Made by a program: the position numbers and the translations under genes
Part shown: piece after piece, positions 17,294 through 26,998 of the stretch
Numbering within the stretch: the stretch's first letter is position 1
Layout of the letters: each line of letters starts with the position of its first letter
Notes under the pieces: model-generated
What the model saw: the letters and a program-made list of their open reading frames with translations, nothing else
Told to the model about the DNA's origin: nothing
The model's database searches: none
Source of the DNA: Shinella lacus
GTDB taxonomy: Bacteria; Pseudomonadota; Alphaproteobacteria; Rhizobiales; Rhizobiaceae
DNA length: 64,000 nt
Reading direction: 5' to 3'
NCBI RefSeq assembly: GCF_010994755.1
Contig: NZ_WHSB02000013.1
Coordinates: 62,001-126,000, forward strand

Positions 17294-18256
17294 ATGGGAG
17301 AGAAATTCCACCAGCCGGTCGATGCCGCCAAGGTGCCGCGCTTTGCAGGCCATGCGACATTCATGCGGCTGCCCGCCGTCGCCTCGGCCGAAGGGCTCGA
17401 TATCGCGCTTGCAGGCATCCCCTGGGACGGCGGAACGACCAACCGTGCCGGTGCGCGACACGGCCCGCGCGAAGTCCGCAACCAGTCCAGCCTCATGCGT
17501 AGCACCCATCACGTCTTCAAGACCGAGCCGTTCAAGATCGCCAATATTGCCGATGTCGGCGACCTTTCCGTCAATCCGATCGATCTCCTCGATGGCCTGA
17601 AGCTCATCGAGGGTGGTGTTGCGGATATCGTCAACGCTGGTGCACTGCCGCTTTGTGTCGGTGGCGATCATCTTACCACGCTTCCGGTTCTGCGGGCGGT
17701 CGCCAGGAAAGCGCCGGTCGGCCTCATCCACTTCGATGCGCATTCGGACACCAACGACACCTATTTCGGCGACAACCCGTACACGCATGGCACGCCGTTC
17801 CGTCGCGCAATCGAGGAAAACCTGCTCGATCCCCGCAGGGTGGTGCAGATCGGAATTCGCGGCTCTATCTATTCGCCGGACGAACATGATTGGGCCAAGG
17901 CGCAGGGTGTGCGCATCATCTATATGGAAGAGTTCAGCGCGCGCGGTCCCGAGGCCATAATGGCCGAGGTTCGCGACATCGTTGGCGACGCACCGACTTA
18001 TGTGACCTTCGATATTGACTCGATCGATCCATCCATGGCGCCAGGCACCGGCACGCCGGAAATCGGCGGCTTTACGACCAGGGAAGCTCAGGACCTGGTG
18101 CGGCGCCTCGATGGTCTGAACCTTGTCGGCGCCGATGTCGTGGAAGTTGCCCCGCCATTCGACCTCGCCGGCATGACCGCGATCGCCGGCGCCACCATCC
18201 TCTTCGAGCTGATGTGCGTCATGGCAAGACAGGTCGACCGCTGCCGCCTGCGTTGA
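17294..18256 (+). CDS. Agmatinase/guanidinobutyrase-like ureohydrolase (arginase family)
   Basis: Mn-dependent hydrolase of 320 residues that releases urea from a guanidino compound. Metal-site motifs are all present: GGDHL near residue 120, DAHSDTND near 142, DIDSIDPS near 238, and VEVAPPFD near 284. The length and the GIPWDGGTTNRAGARHGP N-terminus fit agmatinase, guanidinobutyrase and guanidinopropionase; these cannot be separated by eye. ATG at 17294 is chosen over the TTG two codons earlier. It sits behind the creatininase remnant and faces a GcvA-like LysR gene, which ends 16 bases away. Confidence 0.92.
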   Translation: MGEKFHQPVDAAKVPRFAGHATFMRLPAVASAEGLDIALAGIPWDGGTTNRAGARHGPREVRNQSSLMRSTHHVFKTEPFKIANIADVGDLSVNPIDLLDGLKLIEGGVADIVNAGALPLCVGGDHLTTLPVLRAVARKAPVGLIHFDAHSDTNDTYFGDNPYTHGTPFRRAIEENLLDPRRVVQIGIRGSIYSPDEHDWAKAQGVRIIYMEEFSARGPEAIMAEVRDIVGDAPTYVTFDIDSIDPSMAPGTGTPEIGGFTTREAQDLVRRLDGLNLVGADVVEVAPPFDLAGMTAIAGATILFELMCVMARQVDRCRLR

Positions 18257-18272
18257 CGATCAAAAGCAGACG

Positions 18273-19154
18273 TCACGCCGCCTGCGAGGTCTGGAGCCAT
18301 TGGTTGAACCCGACCGCCCTGCCGGTCGGGGTGGATCCGGCGATCTCGTAGGCTCCGACGATGGGATTGATCGTGGGGCGGAGGAGAATGAGCTGGCCTT
18401 CGCGCAACTCCCTCTCGATCAGGAAGGGGCTTGCCTGGCCGATGCCGAGTCCGGTCATGCAGGCATCGATGGAGGCTTCGTCGGTGTCGAAGGTGATGCT
18501 TCCGCTGCGCGGCCGGAAGGGTATGCCTGCTGCCTCGCACCAGCGGCGCCACGACCAGGCATCTGCGGTGTCGAGCAGGATCGGCAGATCCAGCAGCGCC
18601 TCCGGCGTCACCGTTTTGGCCACGCTGCCGATCAGGAGCGGGGAACAGACGGCGACCGTCCGGTCGAGCAGGAAGGCGGAGGGAAACCGGGTTTCGTCGG
18701 CGCCTCTGGTATAGCTGATCGTGACATCGGGCAGATCGCTGGCGCCGAGCGCGAGCGACTGTATGTTGAGATCGACGCTGGGGTTTTCCTGCAGGTAGGC
18801 GCCGATCCTCGGGATGAGCCAGCGCCGCGCCAGCGTGATCGGCGCCTGGATCACCAGGCGCACGCGATCCGGCAAAAGGGCGAGTGTGCCGTTTTCCAGC
18901 GTGGCCAGCGCCGCATTCACATGGATAAGGTACTGCCGCCCCGCATCTGTGAGCGAGATTGCGTTGTGCCTTCTGTGGAACAGCTGAACGCCGAGCGTAT
19001 CCTCAAGCGACTTGATCTGCCGGCTGATCGCGCCGGGCGTCAGGTGCAGTTCCCGCGCCGCCAGCGTTAGGCTGCCCGTGCGCGCGGCGATCGAGAAGGC
19101 GGGGAGCGTCGCCAGCGGCGGCAGTTTGATGCGGTTGGATTGAGGATTTCTCAT
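18273..19154 (-). CDS. LysR-family regulator (GcvA-like)
   Basis: About 290 residues: winged helix at 15-75 (FSIAARTGSLTLAARELHLTPGAISRQIKSLE) and a LysR effector domain after 90. The N-terminal LPPLATLPAFSIAA style and the DTADAWSWRRWCEAAG block place it with GcvA-type regulators. ATG at 19154 is preferred; a TTG nine codons upstream is in frame. It is divergent from the FecB-like gene (223 bases apart from this start) and convergent with the ureohydrolase, so its target may be either. Confidence 0.92.
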   Translation of the reverse strand: MRNPQSNRIKLPPLATLPAFSIAARTGSLTLAARELHLTPGAISRQIKSLEDTLGVQLFHRRHNAISLTDAGRQYLIHVNAALATLENGTLALLPDRVRLVIQAPITLARRWLIPRIGAYLQENPSVDLNIQSLALGASDLPDVTISYTRGADETRFPSAFLLDRTVAVCSPLLIGSVAKTVTPEALLDLPILLDTADAWSWRRWCEAAGIPFRPRSGSITFDTDEASIDACMTGLGIGQASPFLIERELREGQLILLRPTINPIVGAYEIAGSTPTGRAVGFNQWLQTSQAA

Positions 19155-19376
19155 GCCGGCGTGAGAATCTTTCGATTGCAAATAAGTTGACTATATCTAT
19201 CCACATTCTTCCGGAGCGACAAGAATTATCCGGGAAGCCCAGTCTTGAAGACCGATATCCGCAAGCGGCGCGATCAAGGCACGCCGGGCTTTCTGCCGGG
19301 CGGCAGCATGCATTCTGCGCAACGGCGTGCGCAGCCTGCGGTCCGCCACTGTCATCACTGATCGAGGGAGAGAACC

Positions 19377-20354
19377 ATGTTTTCCAGTTTTGCCTTGCCG
19401 AGCAGGCGCGCTGTTTTGTCCGGCGCATTCGCCGTCTGCCTTGCGGCCATGCCCGTCCTTGCCGAGGACGCGACGCAGAAGGTCACCGACGACCGTGGCG
19501 TCGAGGTCGAAATCCCCGCCCACCCGAAACGGATCGCCTCGATCTCGTTCTTCGCCGACGACGTGGCGCTGGCACTCGGCATCAAGCCGGTGGCGAGCAC
19601 CTACATGGTGGCGGATCGTCCGCCGGAATTCCTGCTCGGCCTCACCGGGGGCATGACGCAGATCGGCCAGCGCGCGAAGCCGAACCTTGAACTGCTTTCG
19701 GAAGCAAAGCCCGACCTCATCGTCGCCATCCGACGCTACACCGTCGGCAATGCGCCGCAGCTTGAGAAGATCGCGCCCTACGTCGCCTGGAACATGGAGC
19801 TGCTCGATGGCAGCGACAAGGAAATCGAAGCGCTGGCGAAGGTTCTCGGCAAGCCCGAGCGCGGTATCGAGTTGAACAGGGATTTCCGCGCGCACCTCGC
19901 CGAGATTGCGGCCAAGGCGCCGAAGGACACGCATCCCCGCTATGCCATCATGTGGGGCGGCGAGGTGCCGTTCGCCTTCCATGACGAGAACACGTCCGCC
20001 TCGATCGTGAACGCCATCGGCGGCGAGAACATTGCCGGCGCCATGACGCCGGGCGGCGAGTTCGGCATCGATCTCAGCCTCGAAACCATGCTCGAAAAGG
20101 ACCCGGAAGTCCTGTTCATCTATGACTATGGTCCGGATCGCCCGCATGAGAACAATCCGATCTGGAAGGAGCTCACGGCGGTCAAGAACAACCGGGTCTT
20201 CTATGTCGGCGACCAATGGGTCGAGACCAACGGTCCGATCGCGCGCGAGATCGTTCTGCGCGAGGCGGCCCATTATCTCTATCCGGATGTCTTCCCCAAG
20301 GTTGACGTGAAGGCGGAAGCGGCCAAGATCATCCCGGCCGAACTCCAGAAATAA
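19377..20354 (+). CDS. FecB/FhuD-type periplasmic binding protein for a metal chelate
   Basis: A 325-residue class III solute receptor. The signal peptide ends near residue 30 (AMPVLAEDA). The mature protein opens with KVTDDRGVEVEIPAHPKRIAS, the hallmark of siderophore/heme/cobalamin receptors, and has LLSEAKPDLIVAIRRY mid-chain. The start follows AGGGAGAGAACC. It heads a four-gene importer operon with two permeases and an ATPase. No TonB-dependent outer-membrane receptor is nearby, so the exact ligand (ferric siderophore is most likely) is open. Confidence 0.93.
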   Translation: MFSSFALPSRRAVLSGAFAVCLAAMPVLAEDATQKVTDDRGVEVEIPAHPKRIASISFFADDVALALGIKPVASTYMVADRPPEFLLGLTGGMTQIGQRAKPNLELLSEAKPDLIVAIRRYTVGNAPQLEKIAPYVAWNMELLDGSDKEIEALAKVLGKPERGIELNRDFRAHLAEIAAKAPKDTHPRYAIMWGGEVPFAFHDENTSASIVNAIGGENIAGAMTPGGEFGIDLSLETMLEKDPEVLFIYDYGPDRPHENNPIWKELTAVKNNRVFYVGDQWVETNGPIAREIVLREAAHYLYPDVFPKVDVKAEAAKIIPAELQK

Positions 20355-20373
20355 GCGATTGACCGCGACGACG

Positions 20374-21378
20374 ATGGATGCACGGAAATCCTCGATAGCC
20401 ATCGGCTTCATCGTCGTCGCGACCCTTCTTGTCATTGCGGCCGGGCTGATGCCGGGTGCGCGGACGCTCTCGTTCGATGCGGTCCTGCGGGCGCTCGTGA
20501 GCCCCGATGGCAAGATCGAGTCGATCCTGGTCTGGACCCTGCGGCTGCCGCGGAGCCTTGCCGCCGCGACGGCGGGCGCGGGGCTTGCCGTGTCGGGCTA
20601 TCTCCTCCAGTCGCTCACCCGAAACCCGCTCGCCGATCCCGGCATCACGGGGGTTACGGCCGGAGCGATCGCGCCGATCGTTACCTGTTTCGTTTTCCTG
20701 CCCTGGGTTTCCGGGCTCTATTATCCGCTCGTCGGGCTTGCCGGCGGGCTTGCGGCGGCGTCGGTGACGTTCTGGGTGGCGCGGGGCGGCAACAGCCATC
20801 CGCTTCATCTGGCACTCGGCGGCGTCAGCGTGTCGCTCTTCCTCGGCGCGATCACGATCTATGTGCTGCTGTTTGCGGGGCCGCAATCGACGGCGCTGCT
20901 GTTCTGGCTGGCCGGGGGCTTTGCCGGCCGGACCTGGATGCACCTGCTCCAGATGCTGCCATGGGTGCTGATCGGGGTGCTGGGTGCCTTGTTCCTCCAT
21001 CGGGTCCTCGCCATGTTCGCCCTCAGCGACCATTCCGCCGCGGCGATGGGGGTGCAGCTCACGTTGTGGAAACCGGTCCTGCTGCTGCTTGGCATATGCC
21101 CCGTTGCGGGTGTTGCGCCTGTCGCCGGCCCCGTGGCGTTCGTCGGCCTGGCCGCGCCGCATATCGCGAGGCTGCTGCGGCCGCGGGGTACGCTCTGGGA
21201 GATCGGCCTCACCGCCGCCATCGGCGCGCTGATCGTGACGGCGGCGGACCTGATCGCGCGAACCATCGCCATCCCCAAGGAACTGCCGGTCGGCATCGTC
21301 ACCGCTCTGCTCGGCGGTCCGCTCTTCGTCTACCTCATCCAGCGTGGCCGGCTCGATTTCAAGGGGGAGGGGGTATGA
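20374..21378 (+). CDS. FecCD-type ABC transporter permease
   Basis: A protein of 334 residues with about ten membrane helices, of the iron-chelate permease family. RNPLADPGITGVTAGA near residue 85 and GPVAFVGLAAPHIAR near 250 are the diagnostic conserved segments. ATG at 20374 and TTG at 20359 are both possible; neither has a strong ribosome site. It overlaps the next permease gene by 4 bases. It pairs with that paralogue to form the membrane channel. Confidence 0.93.
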   Translation: MDARKSSIAIGFIVVATLLVIAAGLMPGARTLSFDAVLRALVSPDGKIESILVWTLRLPRSLAAATAGAGLAVSGYLLQSLTRNPLADPGITGVTAGAIAPIVTCFVFLPWVSGLYYPLVGLAGGLAAASVTFWVARGGNSHPLHLALGGVSVSLFLGAITIYVLLFAGPQSTALLFWLAGGFAGRTWMHLLQMLPWVLIGVLGALFLHRVLAMFALSDHSAAAMGVQLTLWKPVLLLLGICPVAGVAPVAGPVAFVGLAAPHIARLLRPRGTLWEIGLTAAIGALIVTAADLIARTIAIPKELPVGIVTALLGGPLFVYLIQRGRLDFKGEGV

Positions 21379-22412
21379 GCCTGAACGACGCCCCGGCGAT
21401 CGGCCGGCCAAGCCGCTGGGTCCTGCCTGCCGCCCTTGTGCTCGTCCTCCTGTCGTTCGTGGCGGCCGTTTTCCTCGGAATCGTCGATATCCCCGCCCAC
21501 GACGTCCTGTCGGCGCTGACCGGAAGCGGGTCGCCGGAAGCGCGCTCGATCATCCTCGATATCCGGTTGCCCCGCATCGTTACGGGCATTCTCGCCGGCG
21601 TGCAGTTTGCCCTCGCGGGCCTGCTTCTCCAGACCATCACGCGCAACCCGCTCGCCGATCCCTCGCTCATGGGCGTCTCGCAGGGCGCGACGCTGACCGT
21701 CACGGTCTTCCTTCTCTTCACGGTCTATCGGGCCAATCCCGATTCCTATTCCGTCAACGAACTGCCCATCGCCTGGCTTCCGCCCGCCGGCATGATCGGC
21801 GGCATGATCGCGGGCGGCATCATCTATCTGCTTGCCTTCCGCCTCGATCTCAGCCCGCTGCGCATCACGCTCTGCGGCATCGCCATCGGCGCGGTGCTGC
21901 ACGCCATCGCGATAGGGCTGATTGCGGGATGGGGTTCGGCGCGCATCGAGATCATCCTCGAATGGCTCTCCGGCAGCCTCTATGCGAGGACCTGGGATCA
22001 CGCCTTGTTCCTGCTGCCGTTCACAATCGTCGGCCTCGCGATGCTTCCGCTGATCTACCGGCCGCTCATCCTGCTTCGGTTCGACGCGGCCGTCGCCCGC
22101 TCCTTCGGGCTTTCCTATAAAAAGCAGTTCTCCTTTGTCCTGCTCGTCTCCTGCGCGCTCGCGGCCAGTGCCGTCGGCGCGGTCGGGCCGGTCGTTTTCG
22201 TCGGCCTGATCGTTCCGCATCTGGCACGCTTCCTTGCGGGGCGGCATTTCCCGCTGGTCCTTCCGCTCACCATCGTTCTGGGCGCCGTCATCGTCACGCT
22301 GGGCGACCTGATCGGCCGGCTCGCCGGCGGGCCGGAGGAAGTGCCGATCGGCGTCGTCACCGCCCTCATGGGCGTGCCCGTCCTGCTCGTGCTTCTGCGC
22401 AAGGTTCCATGA
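21375..22412 (+). CDS. FecCD-type ABC transporter permease, second subunit
   Basis: A 345-residue partner permease with the same signatures: RNPLADPSLMGVSQGA near residue 92 and GPVVFVGLIVPHLAR near 275. It starts within the stop of the first permease (ATGA) behind a G-rich ribosome site (GGGGGAGGGGG) and overlaps the ATPase gene by 4 bases. Two distinct permeases imply a heterodimeric channel, as in FecCD. Confidence 0.94.
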   Translation: MSLNDAPAIGRPSRWVLPAALVLVLLSFVAAVFLGIVDIPAHDVLSALTGSGSPEARSIILDIRLPRIVTGILAGVQFALAGLLLQTITRNPLADPSLMGVSQGATLTVTVFLLFTVYRANPDSYSVNELPIAWLPPAGMIGGMIAGGIIYLLAFRLDLSPLRITLCGIAIGAVLHAIAIGLIAGWGSARIEIILEWLSGSLYARTWDHALFLLPFTIVGLAMLPLIYRPLILLRFDAAVARSFGLSYKKQFSFVLLVSCALAASAVGAVGPVVFVGLIVPHLARFLAGRHFPLVLPLTIVLGAVIVTLGDLIGRLAGGPEEVPIGVVTALMGVPVLLVLLRKVP

Positions 22413-23218
22413 GGTCGCCCATGCCGCTCGCCTGCTCGCAACTGTCGGTTCACTATGGTCGCCGCAGCGCCTTGGCCAATTTCTCCCTGTCGATGGAGAA
22501 GGGGGAAATCCGCGCGCTGATCGGCCCGAACGGATCGGGAAAGAGCACGGCGCTCCAGGCCTTGGCCGGGCTGATCACCCCCTCGAAGGGAAGGGCAGAC
22601 ATTGAGGGCGTCGCGGTCGCCTCCATGTCGCGGCGTAACATCGCCAAGAGGCTCGCCTTCCTGCCGCAGCAGCCGACTGCCCCGGATGAGATGACGATCG
22701 CCCAGCTTGTGCGCCAGGGCCGTTTTCCCCATGTCGGCCTGTTCCGCTCCTATGACCGCAAGGACGAGGAGGCGATCGAATGGGCACTTGAAAGCACGGG
22801 CCTGACCGCCTTTGCCGATCGGACATTGCAAGAGCTTTCCGGCGGCGAGCGTCAGCGCGCATGGATTTCGGCAGCGCTTGCGCAGGAGGCCGGCATCCTG
22901 CTTCTGGACGAGCCGACGTCCTTCCTCGATATCGGCTACCAGGTGGAGGTGCTGGACCTCGTGCATCGCCTCAGCCGCGAGCGCGGCGTGACGATCCTCA
23001 TGGCGATCCACGACATCAACCAGGCGATTGCCGTCAGCGACCGTATCTCCCTTCTGGAGAAGGGCGAACTACGCTTCGACGGCGAGCCCAAGGCGCTCGC
23101 CGCAAGCGGCCTGATCGAAAAGACCTTTCGGGTGAGGGGCCGCTTCGTCGAGGTCGCGCCCGACAAGCCGCCCCATTTCGACGTCGAGCTTACGAAGCTG
23201 CACCGGTCTGGTTCTTGA
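22409..23218 (+). CDS. FecE-type ABC transporter ATP-binding protein
   Basis: A 269-residue ATPase with Walker A GPNGSGKST near residue 38, Q-loop LPQQPTAPDE near 85, signature LSGGERQRAWI near 142, Walker B ILLLDEPTSFLD near 163 and the switch His in AIHDINQA near 197. It energises the importer formed with the two upstream permeases. A start four codons later (ATG 22421) is possible. Its 3' end overlaps the convergent methyltransferase gene by 29 bases. Confidence 0.95.
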   Translation: MRSPMPLACSQLSVHYGRRSALANFSLSMEKGEIRALIGPNGSGKSTALQALAGLITPSKGRADIEGVAVASMSRRNIAKRLAFLPQQPTAPDEMTIAQLVRQGRFPHVGLFRSYDRKDEEAIEWALESTGLTAFADRTLQELSGGERQRAWISAALAQEAGILLLDEPTSFLDIGYQVEVLDLVHRLSRERGVTILMAIHDINQAIAVSDRISLLEKGELRFDGEPKALAASGLIEKTFRVRGRFVEVAPDKPPHFDVELTKLHRSGS

Positions 23219-23888
23219 TGAGCCGGAAGACGATCTTCGTCTGTGTGTAGTAGTCGAGGGCATCGGCAAAATCCGGCGTCCAGCCATCGGCGAAGTAGGG
23301 AATGAAGCCATCATATTCCAGCTTACGGGCGGAGACCTGGAAACCGGCCTTGGCGAAGGCCTTCGCGTAGTCGGTGATCGAGCGATCCTGAACGATCGTG
23401 TTCGTGCGCTGGGCGACCAGCTCGCGCCATTTCGGCCAGAGCGGATTGTCGGTGTGGCAGCCCGTGACGGCGTAGTAGACCCCGCCCGGCTTCAAAGCCT
23501 TGAAGATATCGGCGGCATGGGCGTCGATATCCTCGATAAGATAGATCACCTCGTGGCTGATCGCGAGATCGAACTCTTCGATCCATCCCTCAAGCGTTCC
23601 GCCGACGGCATGCTGGACGGGAATATTGCCCTTGAAAGCCTCGGCCTTGGCGACCGACTGTTCGGCGATGTCGATGCCGAGGGCCTTGCGGAAGGGCCGG
23701 AGCGCATAGAGATGCCGCAGCAGGCCACCCTGGTTGCAGCCGAAATCGAGCACGCTTTTCTGGCTGAGGTCGCGCTCGACGATCAACTCGATGAGGTGCC
23801 GCCAGATCGGCGCATGGCCATCCGACATCCGGTCTTCCGCGTCCGGGTCGACATACCAGGTCGTGATGGTTTTCTGGTCCTGGCTCAC
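23190..23888 (-). CDS. Class I SAM-dependent methyltransferase
   Basis: A 232-residue protein with the SAM-binding motif VLDFGCNQGG near residue 45, LGIDIAEQSV near 67 and a post-motif SHEVIYLIEDI near 113. The start is a GTG preceded on the minus strand by AGGAGA. It overlaps the FecE-like gene tail to tail and is transcribed towards it, so co-function with the importer is not implied. The methyl acceptor is unknown. Confidence 0.88.
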   Translation of the reverse strand: MSQDQKTITTWYVDPDAEDRMSDGHAPIWRHLIELIVERDLSQKSVLDFGCNQGGLLRHLYALRPFRKALGIDIAEQSVAKAEAFKGNIPVQHAVGGTLEGWIEEFDLAISHEVIYLIEDIDAHAADIFKALKPGGVYYAVTGCHTDNPLWPKWRELVAQRTNTIVQDRSITDYAKAFAKAGFQVSARKLEYDGFIPYFADGWTPDFADALDYYTQTKIVFRLIKNQTGAAS

Positions 23889-24614
23889 CGCAGTCTCCTA
23901 TGCAATTTTCCCGTGCCAACCTTTTAAGATACTGACACTCCTGCGAAAAGTGCAAAATACGACAACGCGCGTGTTTGCAGCCGCTTCCTATGTCGGTTTC
24001 GCCGAAGCTGTTTTGCTTTTTTCGAAAAGATAGTGCTGGCGGTGGGCCGCATAGAGCGCGGCCACGCCCGGTTTTGGCTGAATTCGAGGCACGGAACGCA
24101 CAGGCCTACGGCGTGATGCGTGTGGTCGAACGAATGAATTATCGGCACCTCGCCTTGACAGGCTCCACCATGAGAATGCAAGCTTTATGACAGTGCAGGT
24201 CTAGGCCCGCACAGAAATGCCCCGCTCAACGTATGTTGATGACGATCCGGAGCTCGCACCTCCTGGAACAGGGTCCTGGCGAAACCGGCCATAAGCCGGT
24301 TCAACTATGGAAGCTGGTGGGCATGACGGCTGATACTCTCTTTCCTGACGATTTTTCTTCTGCTCGCACTTTGGGCAGCCCATCGGCATGTCGTTCGCTT
24401 GCTGCCAACCATCACGTTGGCTGGCAGCGCGATGCCGATTTGACCTTCCCGGCAGGTTGTCCTGCCGCACCATGTCGGCTGGCGCCCGGATCTCAGCTTC
24501 GGGCGTGAGAAACGCTCCGGCATGCGTCCGTGCCCCGTGGCCATGCCGAAGCGCCTGAGTGCAACGGGGCTCACCTCACAGTTCAACGCAGGCAAAGGTA
24601 TGGAGGAGTTTACC
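23889..24614. other. Long gene-free region before the purine permease
   Basis: About 725 bases lie between the divergent methyltransferase and permease genes. Short open frames here lack family features, ribosome sites and codon bias. The right half carries several perfect hairpins, described separately. This is far longer than other gaps in the window, so the permease may have a regulated leader transcript, or the left part may be decayed coding DNA. Confidence 0.6.
24283..24505 (+). promoter_or_regulatory. Hairpin-rich putative 5' leader of the NCS2 permease gene
   Basis: Three perfect inverted repeats precede the permease start by 110-330 bases. They are AACCGGC-CATAA-GCCGGTT (24283-24301), CGGCAGG-TTGT-CCTGCCG (24450-24467) and CGCCCG-N11-CGGGCG (24483-24505). 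The spacing and target (a purine-type permease and a deaminase) would fit a riboswitch or attenuator. I could not match it to a known class by eye. Confidence 0.4.
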
Positions 24615-26087
24615 TTGGCAAAAGCAGATGAAGACAGTGCGGCCATCGCACGGCCGGAAGATGAAAAGCTCGGCATTGGCGCCAACATCGCCTATGGGCT
24701 TCAACACGTTCTGACGATGTATGGAGGCATCGTCGCGGTCCCCCTGATCGTCGGCCAGGCAGCGGGGCTGAGCCCCAGCGATGTCGGCCTTCTGGTGACG
24801 GCATCGCTTTTTGCGGGCGGTCTTGCGACCATCCTGCAGACCCTGGGATTGCCCTTCTTCGGCAGCCGCCTGCCGCTCGTGCAGGGCGTCTCGTTTTCCG
24901 GGGTCGCGACGATGGTCGCCATTTCCGGCAATGGCGGCATTCCGTCCATCCTGGGCGCCGTCATTGTCGCCTCGTTGATCGGCCTCCTGATTACGCCGGT
25001 CTTCTCGCGGATCACGCGTTTCTTCCCGCCGCTCGTCACGGGCATCGTCATTACCACGATCGGCCTGACGCTGATGCCGGTCGCAGCCTTCTGGGCCATG
25101 GGCGGCAACAGCAAGGCGCCGGATTTCGGAAGCCCGTCGAACATCCAGCTTGCGGCCGTAACGCTTGCCATCGTTCTCCTGCTCAGCAAGGTGGGCAGCG
25201 CTTCGATCTCGCGGCTGTCCATCCTGCTTGCCCTGGTGATCGGAACCGGCATTGCCTACGCCGCCGGCATGACCGATTTTTCGCAAGTGACAAACGGTCC
25301 CGTCTTCGCGCTGCCGACGATCTTCCACTTTGGCTATCCGACCTTCGAGATCGCGGCCATCATCTCCATGCTGATCGTCATCGTCGTCACTCTGGTGGAG
25401 ACCTCGGCCGATATTCTGGCGGTCGGCGAGATCGTCGAGACGAAGGTAGATTCCCGCCGCCTCGGCGATGGGCTGCGCGCCGACATGCTTTCCAGCATAC
25501 TCGCTCCGATCTTCGGCTCGTTCACCCAGAGTGCCTTTGCACAGAATGTCGGCCTCGTCGCCGTCACCGGCGTCAAGAGCCGCTATGTGGTGGCGACGGG
25601 CGGCCTGTTCCTCGTGATCCTCGGCTTGCTGCCCGTCATGGGGCGCGTCGTGGCCGCGGTGCCGAGTTCGGTGCTCGGCGGCGCCGGCATCGTGCTTTTC
25701 GGCACGGTCGCGGCCAGCGGCATCCGCACGCTCTCCAAGGTCGACTACCAGAACAACATGAACCTGGTCATTGTCGCGACGTCGATCGGCTTCGGCATGA
25801 TCCCGATCGCCTCGCCGGGTTTCTACGAGCATTTCCCGGCCTGGGTCGCGACGATCTTCCATTCCGGCATCAGCTCAGCCGCCCTGATGGCCATCGTCCT
25901 CAACCTGCTTTTCAACCATGTCAAGGCCGGCAACTCCGATCAGCAATCCGTCTTCGTGGCGGGTACGGAGCGAACGATCCGCTACACGGACATCGCCCGC
26001 CTGCACGACGGCGACTACTTCCTCAATGGCAGGCTCTACGACGCCAAGGGTGTCGAGATCCCGATGATCCCGGAAGCCGCCCACTAG
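24615..26087 (+). CDS. NCS2-family purine (xanthine/urate) permease
   Basis: A 490-residue nucleobase:cation symporter with about 14 membrane segments. NIAYGLQHVLTMYGG at the N-terminus and the FSQNVG-like QSAFAQNVGLVAVTGVKSR segment near residue 305 are family signatures. ETSADILAVGEIV near 270 belongs to the substrate region. TTG at 24615 is preferred because GGAGGAG ends six bases before it; an ATG at 24600 is in frame but lies across that ribosome site. A deaminase gene follows after 79 bases, suggesting uptake and deamination of a purine. Xanthine, urate or guanine cannot be told apart here. Confidence 0.92.
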   Translation: MAKADEDSAAIARPEDEKLGIGANIAYGLQHVLTMYGGIVAVPLIVGQAAGLSPSDVGLLVTASLFAGGLATILQTLGLPFFGSRLPLVQGVSFSGVATMVAISGNGGIPSILGAVIVASLIGLLITPVFSRITRFFPPLVTGIVITTIGLTLMPVAAFWAMGGNSKAPDFGSPSNIQLAAVTLAIVLLLSKVGSASISRLSILLALVIGTGIAYAAGMTDFSQVTNGPVFALPTIFHFGYPTFEIAAIISMLIVIVVTLVETSADILAVGEIVETKVDSRRLGDGLRADMLSSILAPIFGSFTQSAFAQNVGLVAVTGVKSRYVVATGGLFLVILGLLPVMGRVVAAVPSSVLGGAGIVLFGTVAASGIRTLSKVDYQNNMNLVIVATSIGFGMIPIASPGFYEHFPAWVATIFHSGISSAALMAIVLNLLFNHVKAGNSDQQSVFVAGTERTIRYTDIARLHDGDYFLNGRLYDAKGVEIPMIPEAAH

Positions 26088-26166
26088 GCGCCTTGCACCA
26101 CGCGATCCGGATCGGGATTGGCCCCTGATCCGGACCCACTTTTCCACCGACCTCAAAGGAGACAAA

Positions 26167-26772
26167 ATGTCGGAAGAAACCGAAACCCGCCGCCTGCTCG
26201 ACGCCCTGTTCGGCACGATGGAGGACGGCGTTATCCCCGCCACGGAAACCGGCGTTGCGGCCGGAAACAAGGTCTTCGGCGCAGCGCTGCTGCGCAAGTC
26301 GGACCTCTCGACGGTCCTCGTCGAGACCAACAACGAGATGGAAAACCCTCTGTGGCACGGGGAGGTTCATACCCTGAAGCGGTTTTACGAGATGCCGCAA
26401 TGCGACCGGCCGGACTCGAAGGATCTCATCTTCCTATCGACGCACGAGCCCTGCTCGATGTGCCTTTCGGCGATCACCTGGGCCGGCTTCGACAACTTCT
26501 TCTACTTCTTCAGCCACGAGGATTCCCGCGACGCGTTTTCCATCCCGCACGATCTGAAGATCCTGAAGGAAGTCTTCACACTGGACGCCGGCGGCTACAA
26601 CAAGACGAACGCCTTCTGGAAGGGCCGATCGATCCAAGCCCTGATCGACCGGCTTCCCGAGCCGCAGCGCGAGGAATTTAGGGAGCGAGCCGAAGCCATC
26701 CGCCTGAAATACGACGACCTCTCCGTCGTCTACCAGGCAAGCAAGGACGGCAACGCCATCCCCCTCAACTAA
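26167..26772 (+). CDS. Cytidine/guanine deaminase-superfamily nucleoside deaminase
   Basis: A 201-residue zinc deaminase. The catalytic HGE (WHGEVHTL near residue 64) and PCSMC (EPCSMCLSAITWAG near 96) supply the His, Glu and two Cys of the CDA-fold active site. The ATG follows AAAGGAGA. The protein is longer than tRNA adenosine deaminases of about 150 residues, with a C-terminal extension after residue 150. Pairing with the purine permease points to a free base or nucleoside such as guanine, but that is inference. Confidence 0.88.
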   Translation: MSEETETRRLLDALFGTMEDGVIPATETGVAAGNKVFGAALLRKSDLSTVLVETNNEMENPLWHGEVHTLKRFYEMPQCDRPDSKDLIFLSTHEPCSMCLSAITWAGFDNFFYFFSHEDSRDAFSIPHDLKILKEVFTLDAGGYNKTNAFWKGRSIQALIDRLPEPQREEFRERAEAIRLKYDDLSVVYQASKDGNAIPLN

Positions 26773-26998
26773 CCTCTTCCTTACCCAGCTCCTCCCCCGA
26801 ACACGCTGCCGGCGGTTTCTCCCCTGGTGGCGTGTTTGGTGGATTCAAATCCGGTCAAGCCATCTGCCTGCTCCGAGTAGCAGCAGGCTCCCATCGGTGC
26901 TTGGAGCATCGGCTCGCCGCCCCACATGCTTCGCCAACGACCGTTGCTCTGCCACGCTCGAAGTTCTAGGGATTGAGCGACAGCAACAGGTGCCGGAT

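Noticed and set aside
24283-24505. Naming the leader as a specific riboswitch class
   Set aside because: The hairpins are real, but I could not match the conserved loop bases of any known class without a covariance search.
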